64,000 nucleotides of DNA from an uncultured bacterium (GTDB taxonomy: Bacteria; Planctomycetota; Phycisphaerae; Phycisphaerales; SM1A02), in the NCBI GenBank assembly GCA_903919715.1, contig CAIXJC010000015.1, positions 62,001-126,000 of the forward strand. The letters are read 5' to 3'. Positions 44,559 to 53,865 of this stretch are shown here, piece after piece; positions within the stretch are counted from its first letter, which is position 1, and the number at the start of each line of letters is the position of its first letter. A model generated the notes under the pieces. The model made no database searches and had not been told where the DNA came from. It saw only the letters and a program-made list of their open reading frames with translations. The translations under genes and the position numbers were made by a program.

Positions 44559-44704
44559 TGACGATCACGGTAGCTCACTCCCAGGGAATTGGAATCAGCA
44601 CGGAAAATAAAAGCGCGATCATGAATCCCATTGCAGGGGTCACAATCGCGCTTCGAGGCTCGAACCGGCCTCGGCGGGTACCAAGTTTTATGCAAGCTGC
44701 GTAC

Positions 44705-47146
44705 TTACGGACAAGTCAAGTGGACGGTTGTATCGCCTTCGTCCGTATCGTCGATATTCGCCATGTCAATATTCCATCCCATGCTGTCGAGAACGAGCCA
44801 CTCGCGCCGCGTGAGGAAGTCTGGGAGGAGTCCCAGTGGTTGGAGTAGGACAACTGGGTTCTGCGTGTATGAACAAACATCGCGTGTATAGAACGTGTTT
44901 CCTTTGCCGATGGATTGACCCATCAAACATCGGGTTCCCAAGTCCGCAAGTTCATTCTGCTTCACGAATGCTCCTCGAACTGGAGAACCGTCATACATCT
45001 CCATTTCGAAGTCGGATTCTGCTCCATCTGTGCCATACGGGAAATTCAGAATCGATTTGTTCGCAACGCTGTTTCTTGCGACAGTGCGCGGCATTGCTCC
45101 ACGGAATTCAACATCTGTCAGGAGGGCTGCAATTCCAGGGCTTGTTCCAACGGCAGCTCCAACAGTTGTCGCGGCGAAATTTGCTTTGAGAGTTGTGCCA
45201 GTTCCTGCGCCAACTGCGACGGCAGTGAAGTTTGTTCGGACGCATGTTCCCGTTCCACTGCCAACAGCTGTCGCAGTAAAAAATGTTCCAGCAGTGTTGG
45301 CAGATGCTCCGCAACTCGTCCAAACGGTGGTTCCAGCCGCTGTAATCATGTACTCAGTTCCAAGAACCAAACCCGCTGGTAAAGCGGCCGTGGCACCGGC
45401 TGTAACCCACTGCGCATGGGTCGTCGTGCCAGCGAGGGAAATGACGTAGGGGTTTCCAATGACGAATGCTCCCGCAGTGACCGCCGCTGCTCCTGCGGCA
45501 GTAAAGTTTGCCGCAGTCGATGTTCCTCGGGTCAATATCTTGTAGTTCGATCCAACAGCAAACGATCCGATTTGAAAAGCGTGAGCTGTAGTTCCCGTTC
45601 CAGTTCCTGCTCCAGTCGCAGTAAAAATCAGTCCAACGGTATTCGATCCAGCTCCAACACTTGTGAAATCCGTTGTCCCAAGGGTTTGGATCTGGTAGCG
45701 CTGTCCAACGCCAAAATTTCCAGCGGAGATTGGGGAAATTTGTGCATTGATCTCCGGAAGCGTTCCAGCCGCAGGAATCTTTCCTCGAAAGTCAATGACG
45801 AAACACTTTGTTCCAATCGTTGCGATTGTCTGGACGGCTCCGTCTGGGTACGAATTTGTTCGTTGAGCAGACGGCACGGCTGGCGCGGTCATTTCGGCAT
45901 CATCAAAGCTATTGGTGTTCCCAGATCCAGTTCCGGAGAACTGATTTTGCAGGAAAGTCATCGAACTTGGCAGGTCTCCAGCTTTTGCCGTGACGGCTCC
46001 AAGCATTTGTTCCGGTGTGACGGGCGGTGTCAGGGCTGCACCCTTTGAGATGAGGGCTTTATTCAATCCCGGGTTGTAATCCAGAGCCCAACCGTTTGGC
46101 GTACTTCCACCGACGAGCATTCCTTCGAAGGCAGTTGAAAACTGTGCGCACGTGACTGGCGGGGCACCTCCGAAGACATTGGTCGCACTGTTGACGAGGT
46201 AGCCATCATCCATGACATCCTGTTGAAACCTGAAGATGTCCATGACCGTGCAGTCGCGAACCAAGAAGTCTGCGCCAGCGACAAATCCCATTGATTGGAC
46301 GACTTCTCTGATCAGGTGGTCTTGAAATGAATAGAGCAGACTTTGCCCAAATTTCAAGCCGTTCGATGGATTCCAGTCCCACTGAATTGCGGAACTCATC
46401 GTGATCATTCCGTCATCAATTGGCGTGGTTGAAGGCAAAGCGCTTTCAATTCCGAGCGCCTTCTTCAATGGACTCACGACATAGATTTGGTTCTCTGGAG
46501 TCGACAAGGTAGAGACGCCGCTGTACCGCATTGGTATGGAGGCTGCCTTGGGCATTGGCAGCACTTCGCCTTCGCCGATCACCTCGCGGTTGAACGCGTT
46601 GGAGACATCCGAGAACTTCTCAATTGAGTAACGAGCAGTCGTAACACCCAAACGTCCAGAACTCAGTGGCACGTATGCCAACTGAATTTGGACCGTGACA
46701 TTGACCGAGGAGATATGGTCCTCAATGTATTTTTCCACATCAGCAATTGCATTCGCAAATGCCACTGCTTGACTTGGTGGGATCAGCGAACTCGAACTCA
46801 CGATGAATTGAAGGTCGAAGGCTGAAACGTCACCAGCGATACCGCCATCGCCAGGATCGCCATCTTTCGAATGTCCACCAATCGTCCGATCAACTACGAA
46901 AGTCATCGCTGGTCTTTGCACAGTTTTTTCGCCCCGTTTCACCATCGAACGAAGTTCTTCCAAACTGACGGGGCGAGTTCCAGCATCTGCGATTGAAAAT
47001 GACACGGAGACCTGTTCTGTTTCCCCTTTCACGATTGGTTCTCGAACGACGAGGACTGCGTCTTGGGTTTGCTCCACGGCAAGCGTTCCGTCAACAGCCT
47101 TTTGAAGAAGGAGCAATTCGGTCGCTAGAAATATAGATGTGATCAT
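44705..47146 (-). CDS. Secreted metalloprotease-like protein with a degenerate zinc motif and phage-type Gly-Thr-Thr repeats
   Basis: The 813-residue product has a weak N-terminal hydrophobic segment (FLATELLLLQKAV), a beta-rich region, and the framework of a secreted zinc metalloprotease family common in planctomycetes: QDHLIREVVQSMGFVAGADF near 276-294, VMDIFRF near 301-307 and LDSMGWNID at 786-794. In active members the first segment is HEIGHALGF-like; here the zinc motif reads REVVQSMGF, so both histidines are gone. Residues 474-666 are Gly/Thr/Ala-rich repeats inserted before the C-terminal part. I infer an inactive protease fold used as a binding or surface protein. The first in-frame start is 47146; an in-frame stop lies just upstream. 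The neighbours are two other secreted peptidase-like genes. Confidence 0.6.
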   Translation of the reverse strand: MITSIFLATELLLLQKAVDGTLAVEQTQDAVLVVREPIVKGETEQVSVSFSIADAGTRPVSLEELRSMVKRGEKTVQRPAMTFVVDRTIGGHSKDGDPGDGGIAGDVSAFDLQFIVSSSSLIPPSQAVAFANAIADVEKYIEDHISSVNVTVQIQLAYVPLSSGRLGVTTARYSIEKFSDVSNAFNREVIGEGEVLPMPKAASIPMRYSGVSTLSTPENQIYVVSPLKKALGIESALPSTTPIDDGMITMSSAIQWDWNPSNGLKFGQSLLYSFQDHLIREVVQSMGFVAGADFLVRDCTVMDIFRFQQDVMDDGYLVNSATNVFGGAPPVTCAQFSTAFEGMLVGGSTPNGWALDYNPGLNKALISKGAALTPPVTPEQMLGAVTAKAGDLPSSMTFLQNQFSGTGSGNTNSFDDAEMTAPAVPSAQRTNSYPDGAVQTIATIGTKCFVIDFRGKIPAAGTLPEINAQISPISAGNFGVGQRYQIQTLGTTDFTSVGAGSNTVGLIFTATGAGTGTGTTAHAFQIGSFAVGSNYKILTRGTSTAANFTAAGAAAVTAGAFVIGNPYVISLAGTTTHAQWVTAGATAALPAGLVLGTEYMITAAGTTVWTSCGASANTAGTFFTATAVGSGTGTCVRTNFTAVAVGAGTGTTLKANFAATTVGAAVGTSPGIAALLTDVEFRGAMPRTVARNSVANKSILNFPYGTDGAESDFEMEMYDGSPVRGAFVKQNELADLGTRCLMGQSIGKGNTFYTRDVCSYTQNPVVLLQPLGLLPDFLTRREWLVLDSMGWNIDMANIDDTDEGDTTVHLTCP
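45149..45727 (-). repeat. Gly-Thr-Thr repeats of phage structural-protein type
   Basis: Residues 474-666 of the protein at 44705-47146. Units follow G..Y.I...GTT.....GA...T.G..FTAT..G.GTGT. Clear copies begin at GQRYQIQTLGTTDFTSVGAG, GSNYKILTRGTSTAANFTAA, GNPYVISLAGTTTHAQWVTA and GTEYMITAAGTTVWTSCGAS. From memory, this pattern is common in marine phage tail and structural proteins. The copies have diverged in codon use and length, so the array is not a recent slippage product. Confidence 0.7.
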
Positions 47147-47226
47147 GGTGTTTTACTCAGTTCAGGTATTCGTTTAGGTTCTGGTTCAGGTCTTCGATTG
47201 GAATGTTCGTTGATTGAAATGATTGA

Positions 47227-50200
47227 TTAACCACCAGCTCCACCAGGGCAATTGCCCCAGTTGGAGAGCACTTCCAGAAGATCGAGTGCGTCAACATTTC
47301 CGTCGCTGTTGATGTCTGCAGCGGTCGCAAGTGAATCGCCGGCAGTCGCACTTCCAAACTCGGCCAAGACCAAGACAAGGTCATCCGCGCCGACGCGTCC
47401 ATCGGATGTAGGAAGTCCTCCTTCAGGAATTCCTCCTGCGATGTCCGCTGGGCAACTTGTGAATGTTTGTCCAAGATCGAATGAGATGTTGTCGATGACG
47501 ACAAATGCTCCCTTGATTACGACTCGGTTGAAAGTGAATTTTGGATCTGGGTCTTGACCAAATGGTTGTGCAATTCTGACTGGTCCACCATCGACGACAG
47601 CGCTAGGGAACCCAGTCGGATATGTTGGAGTTTGGAATGCTCTCATGTCGTACGACTGCGTGAAGACGAGCACGCTGCCTCCAAGTCCATCATCTTGGAA
47701 GGCTTCGACGCTGATGACATTGGCTTCTAGGAATGCAAAACTTGGGATGAGCTGTGGGAACGTTCCGGGGTAGAGATTCTCCGTCTCGAAGTATTCCCCA
47801 AAGTCGGCAGCATTCATGTAGAAGCGGCATTCTTTGGCAGCTCGAGCGAGCCGAATTGTTGTCACGCCACTTTCACCAGTGACGGGGTTTGCGGACGGGA
47901 AGTCGCCAGTGAGCGAATTGAAAGTGAGCCGTTGACCGTATCCCCGTGATCCGAATGCCACTGCAAATCCTTGTCCAAGGATTCCACCCCACTCAGCGAC
48001 GCTTCCGTTTCGCCCCAAGCCATACTCAAAGAGCGAAGGGATGTTGTCGGTATAAATGAACCCTCCGTCAAGTGAGTTGGGATCTTGATCAGCAGACTCG
48101 ATTGTTGCGAAGTACTCCGGGAAAGTTGGGTCGAATTGTCTCAGTTCAGCCAAGGCAGTCGGTGCAACTTTCGCAATTGGCAGAAGTCCATCACTCACAC
48201 CAAAGGGAAGGTTTTCGAAATTCTCTCGGAAAAGGAGTGTCTGATCTTCGCATTCGTCTGGGATTCCATTGGTATTTACATCGAGACTGTCGCCGTTGGC
48301 GATATCGCAGGTGTCTGGGATCTGGTTCTGATTGCAATCAATCGGACTTGGTATTCCTGGATTCTCCACAGCGACTTGGCAGTCGTCTGGGATTCCGTCA
48401 TTGTTGCAGTCTGAGCTGACCGCATCAACCGCTTCGATGTAATCGTCAATCTCGTTGTCATTGCAGTCAACGACGGGAAGGATGCTGCAGCGGAACTTCG
48501 CAAAGTCAAACTTGACTTGCGAAATGGAACGGGCGTTGTTCGCTTTGTCTTTGGCGCCATCCTCAATTTGTGCGTCTGATGCAATCACCATCGTCGCAGG
48601 ATCGTTGAGTGGGTCATCGCTCGCTTCGGCGCAGGGACCAGTCGCCGCAGGGCTTTGGACACCTTGAGCATCGATGTACTCCGCATCCGAACCATCAATC
48701 CCGTCGAGAGCAGCGCACTGAAAATCAAATTCTTTTCCTGCATCTTGTGTCGCATCAGCGGGAGCGCCGTAATCACTCCATTTCTTAGTTGGATTGGAAT
48801 ATCCAGGAAGTCGGACATTTGTTCCATTTGGGTACGCCATCACACTGCGGTAATTTTCGTCGCCGAACCCGAAGGAGTCTGGAAAGAGAGCGTCCTGCGG
48901 TTGTGCGCTTGGTGCTTCGTGATTGTGCTGGCAGCCCAAATTGTGTCCCAATTCGTGCGCATAAACGGTGTCGCCGAGAACAGTGATATCGAGAAGACAG
49001 AAGGGTGATTCAGAAAAAGCCTGAAGTGTTGAGACGTCTGATGGTCCAAGAATTCCGCCGACGGGGGCGACCTTGGTCGCATCCACTATCGGATGTGGGT
49101 TGGCCGGAATTGAAAGACGAGCTTGTCCCTGAGCATTGGTATTCGCATCAAGCATGACGCTTGCCAAGCCAACAAAGCCACTGTCGGAACCGTAGCCGGT
49201 TCCAACGAGAGCAACTTCGTCCGCTCCAAGCGCATCTCTCCAGTCGAGGACATAGTCCAGATATCCATCGCCGGGAGTTTGCAGACGGGTGAGGTCAACG
49301 GCAAATCCTGTGCTGACAAATGGTTCTTCTTGCCCGTAAAATCCGTCAGTAACGAGCGCACCGACCAGTCGAAGTCGTGGCAGGCAGACTTCTGTTTCAG
49401 CGGGCGTGACTCCGGGGCGCGCTTCATGCGCAGCATTGTCGGTTGCATTTTCTGCGCAACTAAATGGCGGTTGCGGGTTTGGCGGGAGCAGTGCTGGTGG
49501 ATTCGTCACGGTGTCTGGGGCGGGATAAGCACCATATCCGCACGTTTGATTCAATTGATTATTCGCATCCTGTCCGTCGAAGTCCGTTGCTGCTTGCTCT
49601 GACGAATTTTTCATAGAAAGATTCGCTTGGGCAATTGTGAGTACGGCTTGGTCGTAAGGAGTCGTTCCCGCAGCGATCAGCAAGTCATTTGCATCGACCG
49701 AGAAAACCATGAGTACGTCGATGATGATTCCACTTTCTTTGACTAATCCTGGAGGTAAGCCAAATGGGGCAACTTCTGGTGGGCAAGGCGTTACGCCTGT
49801 GGTTCCAGCGATTCCGCCTTCTTGTTGCCCGGTCTTCGAAGAATGTCCGAGGACTGGAGATTCAGGAAGGACTCGTCCGACGCCACATTCCAGTGCGCCG
49901 TAATTTGGACGAAGGGTCAACTTGTATCGGCCTGCTTCTGCTGCGGTGAGCGCATAAGCCGATCCATCAGATCGCAGGAAATACCCAGTCAAGCGAGGTC
50001 CAATTTGGCTAATGATTCCGTAGAGGGAATTTCCCGTCTCTGCCTGCTTGAGGTAGATCTGCTTCTCGTCGATCCCAGTCCAACCGCGACGGTCGACAAT
50101 AAAATCCATCGATCCTCCGTCTGGAGTTGCGATCGAAATCGGGTCGCCAACTTTCAGCGTTCGAATGCTGTCGACGGAGAGATTCGGAAGGCCCATTCCA

Positions 50201-50469
50201 GCAGTTCCAAGTGCCGAGAGATCCGATTTTCCCATACCTGGCGAAGGAAGTGATCGTGTGTTTCGCCCATTGAGTGCGCTCTTCGGTCCGCCCTTCGGGA
50301 CGGAATCTTTCGTCGTGGACGCCTTTGTCAAGGCCGCCGTTGTTTCGGGGGAAGTGAGCGAAGTCACCTTGTCCGTTCCCGCACTGGCTACTGCCAAAGC
50401 GGAGAGAGTCAGGCAGGTGAATGCAATAGCTGAAAATCGAACTGTATATCGAACTTGGGTAAGTTTCAT
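47227..50469 (-). CDS. Secreted metzincin-type protease with calcium repeats and a dockerin-like C-terminus
   Basis: The 1080-residue product has a signal peptide (FSAIAFTCLTLSALAVASA), a propeptide-like region, a zincin domain with a complete metzincin motif HELGHNLGCQH at 505-515 and a Met-turn SVMAYP at 542-547. Aspartate-rich repeats at about 668-740 (DCNDNEIDDYIEA, DCNNDGIPDDCQ, DCNQNQIPDTCD) match thrombospondin type 3-like calcium repeats. A beta-rich domain (about 745-1000) follows. The C-terminus is a dockerin-like pair (CPADIAGGIPEGG...DGRVGADDLVLVLAEFG, DINSDGNVDALDLLEVLSNW) ending in GNCPGGAGG, the form seen in planctomycete secreted proteins. The catalytic residues are intact. 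A promoter lies about 100 nt upstream. Confidence 0.88.
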   Translation of the reverse strand: MKLTQVRYTVRFSAIAFTCLTLSALAVASAGTDKVTSLTSPETTAALTKASTTKDSVPKGGPKSALNGRNTRSLPSPGMGKSDLSALGTAGMGLPNLSVDSIRTLKVGDPISIATPDGGSMDFIVDRRGWTGIDEKQIYLKQAETGNSLYGIISQIGPRLTGYFLRSDGSAYALTAAEAGRYKLTLRPNYGALECGVGRVLPESPVLGHSSKTGQQEGGIAGTTGVTPCPPEVAPFGLPPGLVKESGIIIDVLMVFSVDANDLLIAAGTTPYDQAVLTIAQANLSMKNSSEQAATDFDGQDANNQLNQTCGYGAYPAPDTVTNPPALLPPNPQPPFSCAENATDNAAHEARPGVTPAETEVCLPRLRLVGALVTDGFYGQEEPFVSTGFAVDLTRLQTPGDGYLDYVLDWRDALGADEVALVGTGYGSDSGFVGLASVMLDANTNAQGQARLSIPANPHPIVDATKVAPVGGILGPSDVSTLQAFSESPFCLLDITVLGDTVYAHELGHNLGCQHNHEAPSAQPQDALFPDSFGFGDENYRSVMAYPNGTNVRLPGYSNPTKKWSDYGAPADATQDAGKEFDFQCAALDGIDGSDAEYIDAQGVQSPAATGPCAEASDDPLNDPATMVIASDAQIEDGAKDKANNARSISQVKFDFAKFRCSILPVVDCNDNEIDDYIEAVDAVSSDCNNDGIPDDCQVAVENPGIPSPIDCNQNQIPDTCDIANGDSLDVNTNGIPDECEDQTLLFRENFENLPFGVSDGLLPIAKVAPTALAELRQFDPTFPEYFATIESADQDPNSLDGGFIYTDNIPSLFEYGLGRNGSVAEWGGILGQGFAVAFGSRGYGQRLTFNSLTGDFPSANPVTGESGVTTIRLARAAKECRFYMNAADFGEYFETENLYPGTFPQLIPSFAFLEANVISVEAFQDDGLGGSVLVFTQSYDMRAFQTPTYPTGFPSAVVDGGPVRIAQPFGQDPDPKFTFNRVVIKGAFVVIDNISFDLGQTFTSCPADIAGGIPEGGLPTSDGRVGADDLVLVLAEFGSATAGDSLATAADINSDGNVDALDLLEVLSNWGNCPGGAGG

Positions 50470-50573
50470 TTGATGGTTCTTTTCATGCGAGTTGGAGGAT
50501 CAATACGTCGATTCAGGGATGTGAACACCCCATAACCGACATGATCCTGCGACGCCCCGCAGAGAACATGTCG

Positions 50574-50601
50574 AATATGTTGCGTGTTTTTGATTTGTCA
50601 A
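50574..50601 (-). promoter_or_regulatory. Promoter of the metzincin gene
   Basis: On the minus strand TTGACA (50596-50601), the consensus -35, is followed after 16 nt by CATATT (50574-50579). The leader to the ATG at 50469 is about 100 nt. AACAT and ATGTT arms overlap the -10 and may be an operator. Confidence 0.5.
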
Positions 50602-50640
50602 GGCACGGATTTGCATTTTGCGATTATTTTTCGTCCAGTC

Positions 50641-53600
50641 TTAAGGTCCGCAGGGTGCGCCCGCGTCAACAAGTGGATCGTTGTACATAACTTCAATCTG
50701 ATCGATCCATACTTGCGCTTGCCCAAGTCCACCGATTGGAATAACCACAACTCGTGCAGCTAGCTGCACGCCACCAGCACTTGGAATGCCAACATCTGAT
50801 GGAAAAACACAGGCAGGGAGGGTGAACTGAGGAAGCGATACATTCGCCCCAGTCATTTGCCCAAGATATGGCGGCAAGAAGTTCCAGCGATTTGTTGAAT
50901 TGTTGTAGATGAACGCAATAACCAACGCGCTTGTGACCGAAACGGTTCGACCCGTCACCTTGACTGAAACACCTGTCAAATCTCCTGGAGATTGCAGTTC
51001 AGTCGTTCGGATCACTTGAAGGTCAAGAATGCGGTTTCCAGTTGGATAGAAAAGCGGTGGCCCGAGCCCTGACGCTGATTGGCTTGAACTTGGACGGGCA
51101 GTCCGAGTCTTGACAAATTTATTGTCAATTTCTCGAATACTGAACTGCGAACCAGAAAGAAGTGTTCCGCAGACGATTCGGAAAGTGCACTGATTCGTAT
51201 CGTAAAAATTGCCAGTAATGACGCTACGCCCGACCCGTCGAAGATTTGAAAAGCCACCAACTGGCGACGGATCTCCATCTCCTGGTCCAACTGTATTTCC
51301 GACGAGTGCATCCGTGTATTCAGGTTGCGCTCCACCCGAAAGGCCGCACTGCGCAAAGAGATTTCCCGCATCACCAAGTACGCCCTGAATGTTGAGTGGG
51401 CTCAATGGCTGACCGTCGTATGTCTGCTTTGCCAACGCTTGGGCGAGAGCCGCAACTCCGCCGATTTGTGCCGCCGCAGCACTCGTTCCGCCCCAGATAG
51501 CGGTATAGCTTCGGAGTCGGTTTATTTCGTACGCAGCGACCGCAGGGTTGGTAGAAACAGAACTATTTTGCCCAGAAAACAGGTCTCCGTATCCAAGCGT
51601 GCAGACTCCCTTGCCCCATGCGGAAACGTTGACAGTTCCAGCGCCAGAAAAGTTGCTCAGGTTTGCGCGGCAATAATTGAGACCTGGATAGACCCTCGCA
51701 TCGGCAGGTGCGGTGATGAACTGAAACCCAGGCCAAACTCCTCCCACAACGACGGCGGCTTCACTGCCTTCTATTGGCGCAGCAATTTCTTGCGATGCAT
51801 TACCGGCGGCAAGAACCATCGTCACGCCAGCGTTAAGCCCAGTTGTAATGATTGCGGCAGTTGCATTGGTGGTGTTGAGAGGTTGTCCATTTTGCGCAAT
51901 CGGAAGGACGATGACATTTCCAGGGTTGGGATCCGCACTTGTGATCGAAGAGAGTTTGTCGATCGCGTTGGTCATCGCAGTCAACAATCTTCCTTGTTGC
52001 TCAAACGACTCTGAAGGGAAGAAATACGCCTGAGCCGTAGGCACAACGCCGGTGACCCCGATTGTGTTGTCGTTGGCGAATAGGACACCGAGTGTTGCGG
52101 TTCCGTGGGACGGAGCGGTATCAAAGGAACCAGAGAAAGTAGGTGGTGGATTTTGTTGGTCAAGAATGACCAACGGAGTTTGTCCTGATTCGACGATGAC
52201 CTTTGTGAGACCTGTTGATGGGTTGATGAGATCCTCGTGATTCACCAACGCCGATGGCTCTACAACGGCGATTTTTATCGTCGGAAGTTGAGGGCCGTTC
52301 GTTCCAGGGAACTGCTCAAGGAGGCTCCGCATAGAAGCCAAGTCGAGCCCGCCTCCGCGGAATCCAGTCACGTTTATGAATGATTCAAATACACCAAGCG
52401 GTGGTGGTGGCGGTGGATTTGGACCGCTATATGGGTCAGGAAAACGTTCAGCTGTGGTGTACAAAGCGAGCGGGAAACTGCCAGGAGTCGTGACCGGCGG
52501 TGGGCTGACGAGAAGTTTCGCATCATAAAGAGGCGAAGGAGTCTGGCTGCTCGGATTCAGTGGCGAGCCACCGTTGGAGTTCAGTCCAGGTGTGGAGTAG
52601 CAATCTCCGTAGAAACCAGTGGCGATTGCGGCGCAGTCAGAATCCCAAGTGATTGTGCAGCAGGTCACATCTTGAAAGCAAACAGCTCTGCAACAGTCTG
52701 GATTTGATGCGCCGGCAAGACCGTGCTCAATGAATGGCGATGTTTGGATCAGGATAGATTCTTCGAGGGGAGTCCAAGGACAGTTGTATGGGAACGGTCC
52801 TGGGACGGCGGGTGGAAGAATTGTTTGAAGGCATGTGTCGGAGCCACCAGAAGCGCCGAAGGCAGATGGCCCCAAGAGATTTGCAAGCGTTGCGCAAACC
52901 TGATCCCAGCAATCAGCGCAGGAAGGACGCACAGCGATCACCTGTGGGCATACGACTGGATCGGAACAATTGCCGACAAATACGGGCGGGATACTGTCGT
53001 CCATTTGCCCTTCGTGTGGAAAGGTGCAGGGGAGTGCATTTCCAGTCGTACAAAGTCCGCAGGCTGCACAGCCAAGGCTGGAAAAAACTCCGCATTGCGG
53101 CTTGGGATCTGGGCAACCCTGTGGGCTCGACAACTCAGTTTTCTTTTCAATTTCAACCCATTCGACTTCTTTCAGCGCAAGGAATTCTCTGCCAGCTACA
53201 ACGAGTTGACTCGGTGCAATTCCTTCAAGAAACATCATGGATGCAAGGTCAGGCGTTGCCTTTCCACTGCGCAGTCGTGCGCGTGAGCACAAAGTATCAA
53301 GCTTGATGGGGTCAACGTCAATCGCCTGCCGAATCGTGCAGCCGTACTTGGCGAGGAGTGCGGAAGTGGTCGTTGTATCCGCACCGAGGAGATTGTAAAT
53401 TTCGCTGCCAGCGGTCCGTGGCGCGCGCATTCCAGCATCTTTGGAGTACATCACAATTAGTCGGCCAGTGTGTTCTGGCGTTCCACGAATTGGATGGACT
53501 GGCATCTGAAGCAAGGCAGGATCTTTGGCGACTGGCTTTTGAATCTGCTTTGCGCTAGTTGGCGACTTTGATTGGGCACTTGCCGCGACAGTTGCGGGAA

Positions 53601-53706
53601 GAGTTGCTGTCGCTTTCTCACTGTTAACTGCTCGATCGGCGGCGCCGACCGTTGCATCAAAGGTGCACAGAGCGATGGAGAACAACGCAATGAAAAATAA
53701 ACGCAT
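50641..53706 (-). CDS. Secreted subtilase-like protein with Glu at the catalytic Asp position and a Cys-rich insert
   Basis: The 1021-residue product has a signal peptide (FFIALFSIALCTFDATVGAA), an I9-like propeptide region (about 80-190), a Cys-rich insert (about 198-370), an S8 domain (about 475-790) and a beta-rich C-terminal part. In the S8 domain the catalytic Asp position reads IKIAVVEPSALVNHEDL, so Glu483 replaces Asp. His534 is in SHGTATLGVLFA, Asn635 in VLAAGN, and Ser742 in WGGTSAAAAQIGGVAALAQ. The insert contains CCRAVCFQDVTCCTITWDSDC, a pattern common in planctomycete secreted proteins. There is no dockerin-like end. The Asp-to-Glu change may lower or alter activity. TAGGA lies before the ATG. 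Confidence 0.82.
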   Translation of the reverse strand: MRLFFIALFSIALCTFDATVGAADRAVNSEKATATLPATVAASAQSKSPTSAKQIQKPVAKDPALLQMPVHPIRGTPEHTGRLIVMYSKDAGMRAPRTAGSEIYNLLGADTTTTSALLAKYGCTIRQAIDVDPIKLDTLCSRARLRSGKATPDLASMMFLEGIAPSQLVVAGREFLALKEVEWVEIEKKTELSSPQGCPDPKPQCGVFSSLGCAACGLCTTGNALPCTFPHEGQMDDSIPPVFVGNCSDPVVCPQVIAVRPSCADCWDQVCATLANLLGPSAFGASGGSDTCLQTILPPAVPGPFPYNCPWTPLEESILIQTSPFIEHGLAGASNPDCCRAVCFQDVTCCTITWDSDCAAIATGFYGDCYSTPGLNSNGGSPLNPSSQTPSPLYDAKLLVSPPPVTTPGSFPLALYTTAERFPDPYSGPNPPPPPPLGVFESFINVTGFRGGGLDLASMRSLLEQFPGTNGPQLPTIKIAVVEPSALVNHEDLINPSTGLTKVIVESGQTPLVILDQQNPPPTFSGSFDTAPSHGTATLGVLFANDNTIGVTGVVPTAQAYFFPSESFEQQGRLLTAMTNAIDKLSSITSADPNPGNVIVLPIAQNGQPLNTTNATAAIITTGLNAGVTMVLAAGNASQEIAAPIEGSEAAVVVGGVWPGFQFITAPADARVYPGLNYCRANLSNFSGAGTVNVSAWGKGVCTLGYGDLFSGQNSSVSTNPAVAAYEINRLRSYTAIWGGTSAAAAQIGGVAALAQALAKQTYDGQPLSPLNIQGVLGDAGNLFAQCGLSGGAQPEYTDALVGNTVGPGDGDPSPVGGFSNLRRVGRSVITGNFYDTNQCTFRIVCGTLLSGSQFSIREIDNKFVKTRTARPSSSQSASGLGPPLFYPTGNRILDLQVIRTTELQSPGDLTGVSVKVTGRTVSVTSALVIAFIYNNSTNRWNFLPPYLGQMTGANVSLPQFTLPACVFPSDVGIPSAGGVQLAARVVVIPIGGLGQAQVWIDQIEVMYNDPLVDAGAPCGP

Positions 53707-53865
53707 AAAAATTCCTACTCTTGGTGTTGAGTGCCGTCTTGGGGTGTCAGTGAGTCAACTTTCTCGATTCAATAACCTTCGGGTGGACAATAGCCAGTTA
53801 CTTTTGCGAGTGTAACACTTCCCGATACGGATGCTGTCCGTTTTTTGGTTCTGATTTCGCAGAAT

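Noticed and set aside
45149-45727. Possible prophage remnant suggested by the Gly-Thr-Thr repeats
   Set aside because: No other phage gene, integrase or attachment site is present; the repeats are in frame inside a secreted bacterial protein.
53827-53846. Hairpin ACGGA-TGCTG-TCCGT followed by six T on the plus strand, considered as a terminator
   Set aside because: It points rightward, but the genes on both sides run leftward. It would end only a plus-strand transcript, for which no gene is seen.
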